Below, one piece after another: positions 1-7,612 of a stretch of 20,160 bases of DNA. The translations under genes and the position numbers were made by a program. Numbering within the stretch: the first letter of the stretch is position 1; each line of letters starts with the position of its first letter. The notes beneath the pieces were generated by a model that saw nothing but the letters and a program-made list of their open reading frames with translations, ran no database searches and was not told the DNA's origin. Location: positions 1 through 20,160 of the forward strand of contig JAOUKJ010000010.1 of the NCBI GenBank assembly GCA_029882675.1, written 5' to 3'. This stretch comes from Cyclobacteriaceae bacterium. Lineage in GTDB: Bacteria > Bacteroidota > Bacteroidia > Cytophagales > Cyclobacteriaceae.

Positions 1-3000
1 TGTTGGTGATGGCTTTAATGGTAATGTTGCTATTCGAGTCATGCAAGAATTCAAAGGTGATTTATACATAGGTGGAATGTTTTCTACATATTATAATGTA
101 TCTTATATTGGTTCAACAACCAGTATTCCAAACCATCTTGTTGTTTGGGATGGTTCGTTTTTTTCAGCCCCTTCCCCTTTTATAGCCACACCAACAAATA
201 ATAGGGTCAGTGCAATGACTGTATACAGTAATAGGATATATATAGGAAATGAAACTGAGAGCAATATATATTCCTGGGATGGCAGTTTGTCTGACTGGAT
301 ATTGGAATCGGCAGGAAATGATTCATGGCTAAAGCCTTCTTGCTTTTACTCAAATGCTAGTGATATTTATTTCGGATGGTATGGCGGTGTGAAGAAGTAT
401 TATAATCCCAAACCTGCCTTTACGGCTTCGGCCACAACCGTATGCGCAGGGGCAGAGGTCACTTTTACCGATGCCTCAACAGCCTCCAACACCGTCACCG
501 GATGGAGCTGGACATTTGCAGGAGGGACACCCGCCACATCAACGGCGCAAAATCCGGTGGTGACATTCGCAGCAGGAGGCCCATACAACGTAACATTGGC
601 TGTGACATCCGCTGATGGCACGAACAGTATCACAGCCGCTGATTACATCACTGTTGCAGATGCTATGATAATAAACAGTGACCCGTCAACGGTATCTGTT
701 TGTAGCAGTGAAAATGCATCTTTTAGCGTAACCGCTACAGGAACAGGGACTTTGACCTACCAGTGGCAGATAAATGACGGGACAGGGTTTGTAAATGTAG
801 TGGACGTCACCTCAGAAATTTCCGGAGCAACAACTGCTACGCTCACTTATACCACGCCTTCTTCTGCACTGGATGCTTCAAACCTGCGTTGTGTTGTCAC
901 AAACGGATGTGGAAGTGGGGCAACATCAGGGGAGGCATTGCTTAATATTACAGATTCGCCAGTAATATCAGAAACGACTACCGCTCAGGCTGTTTGTGTC
1001 AGTGGTGATGCCAGTTTTACGGTTTCAGCCACTGGTAGTGGTACGTTGACCTACCAATGGCAATATTATGTCATTGGCAACACCTATGTTAACCTCAGTG
1101 ATGCGGGTGTGTATTCCGGAACAAATACGGCCACTTTATCAATAACCGGAGCAGATAATACACTTTCAGAGCTTTGGGACACTAACATTGGTGATGATGG
1201 CAAAGTTAGCGCTGCATATAGATGCATCGTAACCACCAATGGCTGTTCGGTAAATACTGGTTTGACTTATCTTAATATTCATACAATTCCTTCTATCACA
1301 ACCCAACCTGTGGATGTGACCGCCTGCAATACAGGTTCAGCGGTCAATACCTCTTTTTCCGTCGTCTCTTCAATTACTCCTGGTGGCCTGACTTACCAAT
1401 GGAAGGTAGATGATGGAACGGGTTTTGTAAACGTGACGGATGGAGGAGTGTATTCGGGGGCAACCACCAATACGCTGTCTCTGACCGGGGCCACATCCGC
1501 ATTGAGTGGCAACATATACAAATGTGTAATTGGCAATTGTGCTACACCCGTAGAATCAACCGGTGCAACGCTTACTATTGATGACCTACCGACAATAACG
1601 GTGCAACCCGTGGGTGCTTCTGTCTGTGCAGGAGAAAATGCCACTTTTTCTGTAGAGGCCACCGGAACCAACCTTTCCTATCAGTGGTATGTAGATGGTG
1701 TGCTGATTAGTGATAATGCCACTTATTCAGGGGCCACCACATCTACACTGACCATTACCTCGGCGTCAACCAATTTAGACAGCAAGTGGTACAGATGTAT
1801 ATTAAACAGCGGAGGAAGTGGGACCTGTTCTCGCAATTCGGCTTCGGTGAAATTAAGGGTATATGGTACTCCGACCTTAACGAGTTCTACAAATGTAACA
1901 GCCCTTACAGTATGTGACGGAGGAACAACATCACTTACTGTTCAACCCGGCACAGGGTATGTGTCTTCATTCCATCAATTGCAATGGCAGTACGATTTTG
2001 CAGGGACTGGTATATTTACTGACATTGCAGATGATGCAACATATTCAGGCTCTACAACAAAAATACTTACTATTACCAACGCTACAATGGATTTGGATGG
2101 AAGCCAATACCGTTGTGTGATAAAGAATTGCATCGGCGAAATTGTATCAACACCGGAAACCCTTGTTGTAAATCAATTACCGTTGATGGTGAATTCACCC
2201 CAATCACAAACAGTATGTGTCAACGAGGCCTTAATGTTTATTGCAGGGGCCACCGGTACAGGTGTTACTTACCAATGGTATGTTTCTTCCGATGGGGGGA
2301 CTAATTATAGTGTTGCATACAACTATAATGGATACAGTACGGATACCCTGACGATCAGTAGCGCTGGAATTGAAATGAATGGCTTAATGTTTAAATGTGT
2401 GGCCAGTGCAGCAAATCCCTGTACTGTCACATCAGAGAGCTTTGAGGCCACACTTACGGTAAATGAGACGACCATTACAGCACATCCTGTAGCCGTCACT
2501 ATATGCGATGGTGAAAATGCCAGTTTTTCTATAACCGGGCAGGGCGATGCACTTACTTATCAATGGTATAATGATGGAAATATAATTAATGAAGACGCAA
2601 TGTATTCCGGAACGAACACTGCAACGCTTACCATTACCGGGGCAACAAAGACATTGAATGGTGCCGGATATAATTGTATTGTTACAGGAGTTTGCTCCGA
2701 GATTACTTCGGGAATGGCCTACCTGTATGTCAATGGTGTGGATAAACCCGTCATTTCTGCCGATTTTAACAATGCAGTTCAACCCCGGTTATATGTGAGT
2801 AATGTCTTTGGGGAAAGCTATGAATGGTTTTTAGACGGTAATTCCTACAGTACGAATAGTGAATTGTACCTTAGTGAGGTTGGTAGCTATACTGTAATGG
2901 TGTATTCAAACGGATGTGCCAGTGAAATGTCAGATGCACAAGTCATCATCATAACACAAATAGAGGATACATTATTGGATGGAATACAAGCCTATCCTAA

Positions 3001-3214
3001 CCCTGTTCAAGACAAATTAGTCGTAAGGCTGGGGCAGTTTCATGAAGATACTGAAATAAGAGTGGTTGCATTAGACGGAAAAATAAAAATCAGACAGATC
3101 GCCAGCAATATTGAGAATGTCATCGACATGCGTAGTCTGCCTTTGGGAGTTTATCTTTTGCAGGTAAGTCATGTTGAAAAAACATTGACCTATAAAATTT
3201 TTAAAAATAAATAG
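1..3214 (+). CDS. Secreted PKD/Ig-like repeat protein with T9SS sorting domain (5' partial)
   Basis: The frame is open to the window edge (codons from base 2), so the first ATG at 41 is probably internal and the N-terminus is missing. Numbering from that ATG: residues 1-120 look like beta-propeller blades, with LYIGG, VVWDG, RIYIGN and YSWDG motifs. Residues about 125-207 form a PKD domain. Residues 209-898 hold seven Ig-like repeats of about 98 aa, each with a VC...YQW...YxC core. A divergent cysteine-poor domain follows. The last about 80 residues match the type IX secretion C-terminal sorting domain (YPNPVQD, then SLPLGVYLLQV). The protein is inferred to be exported across the outer membrane and released or anchored at the surface, perhaps as an adhesin or matrix protein. 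The ligand is unknown and no enzyme domain is visible. Confidence is high for class and secretion route, low for role. Confidence 0.88.
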   Translation, partial: VGDGFNGNVAIRVMQEFKGDLYIGGMFSTYYNVSYIGSTTSIPNHLVVWDGSFFSAPSPFIATPTNNRVSAMTVYSNRIYIGNETESNIYSWDGSLSDWILESAGNDSWLKPSCFYSNASDIYFGWYGGVKKYYNPKPAFTASATTVCAGAEVTFTDASTASNTVTGWSWTFAGGTPATSTAQNPVVTFAAGGPYNVTLAVTSADGTNSITAADYITVADAMIINSDPSTVSVCSSENASFSVTATGTGTLTYQWQINDGTGFVNVVDVTSEISGATTATLTYTTPSSALDASNLRCVVTNGCGSGATSGEALLNITDSPVISETTTAQAVCVSGDASFTVSATGSGTLTYQWQYYVIGNTYVNLSDAGVYSGTNTATLSITGADNTLSELWDTNIGDDGKVSAAYRCIVTTNGCSVNTGLTYLNIHTIPSITTQPVDVTACNTGSAVNTSFSVVSSITPGGLTYQWKVDDGTGFVNVTDGGVYSGATTNTLSLTGATSALSGNIYKCVIGNCATPVESTGATLTIDDLPTITVQPVGASVCAGENATFSVEATGTNLSYQWYVDGVLISDNATYSGATTSTLTITSASTNLDSKWYRCILNSGGSGTCSRNSASVKLRVYGTPTLTSSTNVTALTVCDGGTTSLTVQPGTGYVSSFHQLQWQYDFAGTGIFTDIADDATYSGSTTKILTITNATMDLDGSQYRCVIKNCIGEIVSTPETLVVNQLPLMVNSPQSQTVCVNEALMFIAGATGTGVTYQWYVSSDGGTNYSVAYNYNGYSTDTLTISSAGIEMNGLMFKCVASAANPCTVTSESFEATLTVNETTITAHPVAVTICDGENASFSITGQGDALTYQWYNDGNIINEDAMYSGTNTATLTITGATKTLNGAGYNCIVTGVCSEITSGMAYLYVNGVDKPVISADFNNAVQPRLYVSNVFGESYEWFLDGNSYSTNSELYLSEVGSYTVMVYSNGCASEMSDAQVIIITQIEDTLLDGIQAYPNPVQDKLVVRLGQFHEDTEIRVVALDGKIKIRQIASNIENVIDMRSLPLGVYLLQVSHVEKTLTYKIFKNK
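665..2734 (+). repeat. Seven tandem Ig-like domain repeats within the T9SS protein
   Basis: Seven consecutive units of about 296 nt encode Ig-like domains. DNA similarity is visible around the TYQW motif (acttaccaatgg variants near 755, 1052, 1392, 1678, 2268 and 2558) and around the YSGxxTxTLTIT motif (near 1110, 1450, 1727, 2043 and 2606). Units are diverged in length and sequence, so this is old duplication rather than a recent identical-copy expansion. Each unit keeps two cysteines flanking a tryptophan, consistent with an intradomain disulfide. Confidence 0.8.
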
Positions 3215-3220
3215 AAAAAT

Positions 3221-3255
3221 AAGCCCTTCGAGGTTTTAAAAACCTTGAAGGGCTT
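3221..3255. repeat. 35-nt palindrome (16-bp stem, 3-nt loop) between genes
   Basis: The arms 3221-3236 and 3240-3255 are complementary over 16 positions with one G-U wobble, separated by TAA. The palindrome starts 6 nt after the stop of the T9SS protein. On the plus strand the stem is followed by an A-rich run, not T. The T-rich tract lies on the other side, so a classical intrinsic terminator would act on minus-strand transcription. It could be an atypical plus-strand terminator, an mRNA 3'-end stabiliser, or one copy of a dispersed palindromic repeat. Confidence 0.75.
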
Positions 3256-3279
3256 AAAAAGCTAAAAATAACAACAACG

Positions 3280-3747
3280 ATGAAAAAATATAAAAAAGCA
3301 ATATATATCATAGCTATCACAGGAATAGCTCTTTTATCATCATGCAAGGGGGGAGGAGGTAATGGAGACGATCCTGAAATGACTATTGACGATAGGCTCA
3401 AAGGCTCCTGGGTGATGGTTTCAGTTACTGTTGACGGTGCCGATGTGACAAGTGATTTCACAGGACTTAAAGTCACTTTCAATTCAAATGGGTCAAATTC
3501 AGGGAGTGGGTCTTATAGTCATACTGGAGGAAATACGCCTATTTATTCTACCGGGAATTATAATATTAATGGGATTACAGGAATCGTTTTGAGTGAAGGG
3601 GATGGAGGTGTTATTGAGGCAGCCATTACCCTCTCCAATAGCGATAAGACACTTATGCTTTCCTTTAATAACCCGACAACTACTTTTGGAGGAGGCCGTG
3701 TTACAAGTGTTGCCGGAGAATATGTCATCGTTCTGGACAAGCAATAA
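3280..3747 (+). CDS. Small lipoprotein with lipocalin-like domain
   Basis: This is a 155-aa protein. Its signal peptide is Lys-rich then hydrophobic and ends in the lipobox LLSSC, so Cys22 should be lipidated. A Gly/Asp linker follows, then a domain from about residue 37 with the pattern of small Bacteroidota lipocalin-like proteins: LKGSWVMVSV at the first strand, a predicted run of beta strands, and a late SNSDKTLMLSF strand. The start is preceded by an A-rich stretch without a Shine-Dalgarno, typical of this phylum. It lies 65 nt after the T9SS protein, separated by a palindrome, and co-transcription is uncertain. It is probably anchored in the outer or inner membrane facing the periplasm. 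The ligand is unknown, and the lipocalin assignment rests on pattern only. Confidence 0.8.
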   Translation: MKKYKKAIYIIAITGIALLSSCKGGGGNGDDPEMTIDDRLKGSWVMVSVTVDGADVTSDFTGLKVTFNSNGSNSGSGSYSHTGGNTPIYSTGNYNINGITGIVLSEGDGGVIEAAITLSNSDKTLMLSFNNPTTTFGGGRVTSVAGEYVIVLDKQ

Positions 3748-3770
3748 TGATTGAATCAAAGACTTTTCGG

Positions 3771-3804
3771 GTGTCATGTCGTCACTTTAGTGGAGGCATG
3801 GCAC
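3771..3804 (+). terminator. Candidate weak terminator after the lipoprotein gene
   Basis: GTGTCATG (3771-3778) pairs with CATGGCAC (3797-3804) over 8 bp with one wobble. A small inner CAC/GTG helix (3783-3785 with 3790-3792) lies within it. The hairpin is followed by a T-rich but interrupted stretch. It starts 23 nt after the lipoprotein stop, a plausible place to end that transcript. The imperfect U tract makes this tentative. Confidence 0.35.
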
Positions 3805-3869
3805 TTATTGATTTTCTGTCTTTGTTAAAGGATTTTTTACTTTGAAAGGGGATTACTATCTTTAACTTT

Positions 3870-6053
3870 GTGCACCGCTTAACGTTAATTATCATTTTTA
3901 TTTTTTTTTCTACGGGTTTGTCTGTAGCTGGTATTGATAGTTTGAAAAGCCTGTTAGCGGCAGATCCACCGGTGAATGAAAAAATAAAAATTCTTAACCA
4001 ATTGGCCTTTGAATACCGCCAATCCAACTATCTATTGTCAGAGGGGTACGGTCAGGAGGCTTTGATGCTAAGTGTGAAAGTTGGGAATAAAGAAGGTGTG
4101 GCCCTGGCCCATTATAGGCTGGGTCTAAACTATTGGCTCCACGCATTTTATCCCGAGGCACTTGCAGCATTTCATCAGGCCGAAAATGCATTTTCTGATT
4201 TGGGTTTGAGCAGCTATCTGGCGGCTGTTTCAAATAATATTGGCCTGGTGCATTTGTACCGGGCCGATTATGATTCTGCCCTGGTTTATTTAGAGACTTC
4301 CCTTAACCTGTTTACAGCTTTAAAGGACACATCAAAAATGGCAACGCAGTCGAGGAATATTGGGCTGGTCTATGACCACCTTGGTAATTTTCATGAAGCG
4401 ACAAAACACAACGTTCAAGCCCTTAAGTATAAGCTTAGTTTCTCATCGATAAGGGATCTTGTTCACAGAGATGAATCAAACGATGCCATCAGACTTACAA
4501 AGCATTTAAGGCAACAGTACTTACCACAAGCCAGTAATTCCTTTCAAAAAAACCTGGCTCGTGCTGATTCCGCCGGACTTGCGGAAACATCAAGTTATAT
4601 AGGCACACTCTATTTTCTGGAAGATAATTATGATAGTGCAATCTATTATTTTCATTTGGCTTTTGGTATTTATGAAAAATTAAAAGAACCAGACTACTAT
4701 GTGTTGCAATGGATGGATTTGGCCAGGTGCCATAGGGGAAAAGGGCAACTGGATTCTGCCATTTATTATTTCAATAAAGCAATTCCTGTCTTGTTGAGTA
4801 GATACATGCATGCCTCTGCAGATGGTACGATGTATGATTTGGGTAATTTATTGCTGAAAAAAAAGAGTCTTGAAAAAGCAGAAGAAATATTTAATGAGGG
4901 GGTAAATATGGCAGATACCATGCCCCATCCGGCATCTTCTGTACGGTTCCGGTTAGCATTGTTTGAGGTTTATTTGGCAAAAAATGACCTGTTAAAAGCA
5001 AATTCAGTGATCGATGAGGCTTATGACCGCGCTCAACAGATCCGTAACTTTTCACTGATCATAGAATGTGCAAACAAGTTTTATCAGATCCATAAATTGT
5101 TGAAAAACGATGCTGAAGCGCTGAAATATCATGAAGAATACCTCTTGCTTTCAGAAAAGAAACAAGTGGCTTTAAAGGAACGGGAACTTTTAGAAATACA
5201 AGTAAACTATGAATCTGAAATACTGGCTGGCCAGATCACCCAACTTAATGCAATGAACCAGCATAAGACAAATGAGCTTGAGAAAAACAGACGTTTACTG
5301 TTTGTTATCGTCGGGATTGTTGGAGCATTAATTTTTTTAGCTGTTTTTTTAGTTAACAGGATAAGAAAAGTTGTTTTTCTATCTAAAAACATCAAAGAAA
5401 ATAATCTTTTGCTTGACCGTAGAAATAAAGAAAAGGACACACTCATTCAGGAAGTGCATCACCGGGTGAAGAACAACCTCCAACTGATTTCCAGTATCTT
5501 TAATATGCAGATCAGGCGTACGGAGAATAAAAAAGCGAAGCAGATTCTGGAGTCTACTCAAAGCCGTGTAAAATCCATTGCTTTAATCCACGAACATCTT
5601 TATCAGAAGGAACAAATGGCTGTGGTGAACTTCAGTGAGTATATCACTGAATTAGCAAACCATATCAGGCAGTCTTTTGTATTCCCAAACGTAGATCCAA
5701 AACTTGAATTAAATATTGATTCAATATATATTCCAATGGATATTGCGATCCAATTGGGTGTGATGTTGAACGAATTGATTGTCAATAGTTTTAAATATGC
5801 ATTTAAAAATCATGAATCGCCCGTCTTCTCCATTACGGGCAAACATGTTGAGCCTAAACTTTCGATCTCAATAAAAGATAATGGAAAACCGAACGGGTGC
5901 TTTAAACCCGGATATGGTTGGGCTTTAATTAATAACACCATACAAAACCTTAACGGGAAAGTAAGTTTAAATACGGATGATGGGTATTTGGTTACTATTG
6001 AAATTGACGATTACTTTATGAAAGATTATGAACATCAGGGTATTGATCATTGA
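3870..6053 (+). CDS. TPR-containing sensor histidine kinase (HisKA_2 family)
   Basis: This is a 727-aa kinase. Residues 1-21 form a signal peptide. Residues about 30-410 contain TPR-like helical repeats (for example SNNIGLVHLYRADYDSALVYL and SYIGTLYFLEDNYDSAIYYF), predicted to be periplasmic. A coiled coil precedes a single membrane segment at about 474-497. The HisKA_2 dimerisation box is at about 522-550 (EVHHRVKNNLQ, with H531 the likely phosphoacceptor next to H530). The ATPase domain follows, with N-box MLNELIVNSFKYAF at 632-645 (N639) and a DNG G1 box. The G2 box reads GYGWALI, a slight departure from the usual GxGLxL. The start is GTG; it is the only in-frame choice that keeps the signal peptide, and an in-frame stop lies at 3843. 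The 3' end overlaps the response regulator by 26 nt, so the two are co-translated partners. The stimulus is unknown. Confidence 0.9.
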   Translation: MHRLTLIIIFIFFSTGLSVAGIDSLKSLLAADPPVNEKIKILNQLAFEYRQSNYLLSEGYGQEALMLSVKVGNKEGVALAHYRLGLNYWLHAFYPEALAAFHQAENAFSDLGLSSYLAAVSNNIGLVHLYRADYDSALVYLETSLNLFTALKDTSKMATQSRNIGLVYDHLGNFHEATKHNVQALKYKLSFSSIRDLVHRDESNDAIRLTKHLRQQYLPQASNSFQKNLARADSAGLAETSSYIGTLYFLEDNYDSAIYYFHLAFGIYEKLKEPDYYVLQWMDLARCHRGKGQLDSAIYYFNKAIPVLLSRYMHASADGTMYDLGNLLLKKKSLEKAEEIFNEGVNMADTMPHPASSVRFRLALFEVYLAKNDLLKANSVIDEAYDRAQQIRNFSLIIECANKFYQIHKLLKNDAEALKYHEEYLLLSEKKQVALKERELLEIQVNYESEILAGQITQLNAMNQHKTNELEKNRRLLFVIVGIVGALIFLAVFLVNRIRKVVFLSKNIKENNLLLDRRNKEKDTLIQEVHHRVKNNLQLISSIFNMQIRRTENKKAKQILESTQSRVKSIALIHEHLYQKEQMAVVNFSEYITELANHIRQSFVFPNVDPKLELNIDSIYIPMDIAIQLGVMLNELIVNSFKYAFKNHESPVFSITGKHVEPKLSISIKDNGKPNGCFKPGYGWALINNTIQNLNGKVSLNTDDGYLVTIEIDDYFMKDYEHQGIDH

Positions 6054-6744
6054 AGATAATCCAATCACGGCCATGGATCTTCAGGAGCTACTGGAGACAT
6101 CCGGATATGTGGTGATTGGCAAGGAAAAGAAGGCTGAGGATGCACTAAAAACCATTCTGATGGAAAAGCCCGATGTTATCATCGTGGATATAAAGCTGGT
6201 TGGTGAAATGGACGGGATTACCATGGTGGAAATGGTCAGGGAAATTCATAGTTGCCCGGTCATATACCTCACGGCAAATTCCGATAAGGCCACGGTGGAA
6301 AGGGCTATAAGAACCTCACCAGCTGCTTTTATCACCAAACCATTCCAAAGTAAAGACGTGTCAATCGCCATTGAGATTGCTTTCAACCATTACCTGAAAG
6401 AAACGGCTAATAAGGGGTATGACAAAAAAGCCAATTATGTTTTTTTGAAATCAAATAATACTTACAATAAGGTAAAACTCAATGAGATTACCCATGCTGA
6501 AGCACAGGGCAGTTACTGTAAAGTTTACACCACGAGTGGTGAATATATGCTAAGTGGAAATCTGAGCCATTTTATTACCGAAACGCCCCCCCATAACTTT
6601 CTCAGGATACACCGTTCCCACATTGTAAATATTGAGCACATTGATAAAATGGATAATGATTATGTCTATATGGGTAAAACAGCCTTACCCATAGGCAGGA
6701 AATATAAAACAACCTTAAAATTCATTTTAACGAGGTTATCATAG
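6028..6744 (+). CDS. LytTR-family DNA-binding response regulator
   Basis: This is a 238-aa two-domain regulator. The receiver domain (residues 1-120) has the acidic pair E9/D10, phosphoacceptor D54 (IIVDIKL), T82 and K104 in TKPF, so it should be fully phosphorylatable. Residues 137-235 form a LytTR DNA-binding domain (YVFLKSN, then HAEAQGSYCKVYT and FLRIHRSHIVN). Its ATG lies inside the 3' end of the upstream kinase gene, 26 nt before that stop, which marks kinase and regulator as a cognate pair. The target promoter is unknown. LytTR proteins usually bind paired direct repeats, and no such site was recognised in the adjacent intergenic regions. Confidence 0.93.
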   Translation: MNIRVLIIEDNPITAMDLQELLETSGYVVIGKEKKAEDALKTILMEKPDVIIVDIKLVGEMDGITMVEMVREIHSCPVIYLTANSDKATVERAIRTSPAAFITKPFQSKDVSIAIEIAFNHYLKETANKGYDKKANYVFLKSNNTYNKVKLNEITHAEAQGSYCKVYTTSGEYMLSGNLSHFITETPPHNFLRIHRSHIVNIEHIDKMDNDYVYMGKTALPIGRKYKTTLKFILTRLS

Positions 6745-6758
6745 ATATACCAGCCTGT

Positions 6759-6798
6759 CCGGCAATCTTCTCATCATTTCCTTGTTTGTAAATGCCGG
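6759..6798 (+). other. Inverted repeat in the regulator-hydratase gap
   Basis: CCGGCA (6759-6764) is exactly complementary to TGCCGG (6793-6798), extendable by two wobble pairs, with a 28-nt loop. The 84-nt gap also holds a loose promoter-like pair: TTTG at 6785-6788 and TAAGTTCG at 6805-6812, one mismatch from TAnnTTTG, 16 nt apart. Neither is strong. They may mark the end of the regulator transcript and the start of the hydratase transcript. Confidence 0.25.
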
Positions 6799-6828
6799 GT
6801 TGTCTAAGTTCGTTTAAATTATTAGTGT

Positions 6829-7602
6829 ATGGAATATTTACATTTTGAAACAAGGGACAGGATTGGCTATATTACCCTGAACAGACCGGCTAAGCGAAAT
6901 GCCCTTAACTTTGAGATGGTAAGTGAGTTAAGGGGGGCCCTAAAAGACATGGCTGAAGATGATGATATCCGGGTGATTGTGATTAATGCCCGGGGAAAAG
7001 CGTTTTGTGCCGGGGCAGACCTGGCTTATCTTCAGCAAATGCAAAATAATACCTATGAGGAGAATCTGGCAGACAGCCGACATTTGATGGAGCTATATTA
7101 TACCATTTATACTTTAAATAAGGTAGTCATAGCCCAGGTGCAGGGGTACGCCATTGCCGGGGGGTGTGGCCTGGCCTCAGTTTGTGATTTCGTATTTGCC
7201 ACACCAGATGCGAAGTTTGGCTATACAGAAGTGAAAATAGGTTTTGTGCCGGCTATTGTCATGGTCTTTCTACTGCGAAGAATGAGCGAACGTCATGCCC
7301 GGGAGTTGCTCCTGACCGGTGACATCGTTGATGTTAAAAAAGCACTGGATATTGGTTTGATTAATGAAATTGTTCCTTCAGCGGAAATAGGAGCCCGGGT
7401 GGATGAGTATGCAATGCACCTTATTGAGTCCAATTCCGGACAAGCTATTGCGCTTACCAAGCAGATGATTGCAGCTGTTCAATCATCAGACCTGAAAAAT
7501 AAATTACACTATGCTGCGGAAACAAATGCACGGGCAAGGAATTTTACGGATTGTCGTGCAGGCATCGCAGCTTTTTTAAATAAGGAAGAAATAAGTTGGT
7601 AA
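6829..7602 (+). CDS. Enoyl-CoA hydratase/isomerase family protein, methylglutaconyl-CoA hydratase-like
   Basis: This 257-aa protein has the standard crotonase length. The CoA and oxyanion-hole motifs are present: FCAGADL at 59-65 and GYAIAGGCGLAS at 106-117. E134 in the FGYTEVKIGFVPA segment matches the second catalytic glutamate (E164 of rat mitochondrial hydratase). The first glutamate (E144 in rat, GGGCELA) is Gly114 here. The GGxGL pattern together with TEVxxGFxPA resembles the leucine-degradation methylglutaconyl-CoA hydratases (LiuC type), which is the best guess. No other branched-chain catabolism gene is in view. Its stop is 10 nt before the trehalose synthase start, so the two are probably co-transcribed, although no shared pathway is obvious. 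It is cytoplasmic. Family is certain, exact substrate is not. Confidence 0.9.
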   Translation: MEYLHFETRDRIGYITLNRPAKRNALNFEMVSELRGALKDMAEDDDIRVIVINARGKAFCAGADLAYLQQMQNNTYEENLADSRHLMELYYTIYTLNKVVIAQVQGYAIAGGCGLASVCDFVFATPDAKFGYTEVKIGFVPAIVMVFLLRRMSERHARELLLTGDIVDVKKALDIGLINEIVPSAEIGARVDEYAMHLIESNSGQAIALTKQMIAAVQSSDLKNKLHYAAETNARARNFTDCRAGIAAFLNKEEISW

Positions 7603-7612
7603 GCATCATATT

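Noticed and set aside
41..43. ATG at 41 as the true start of the T9SS protein
   Set aside because: The frame is open to base 2 with fitting sequence and no signal peptide follows this ATG, although the protein must be exported.
665..2734. Tandem array as a CRISPR or recent satellite repeat
   Set aside because: The period is about 296 nt, it is in frame and codes for diverged Ig-like domains. There are no short identical repeats with unique spacers.
3201..3482. Minus-strand open frame of 93 codons over the lipoprotein gene
   Set aside because: It covers the palindrome and the antisense of a lipoprotein with a convincing signal peptide and lipobox. It has no plausible start context or domain.
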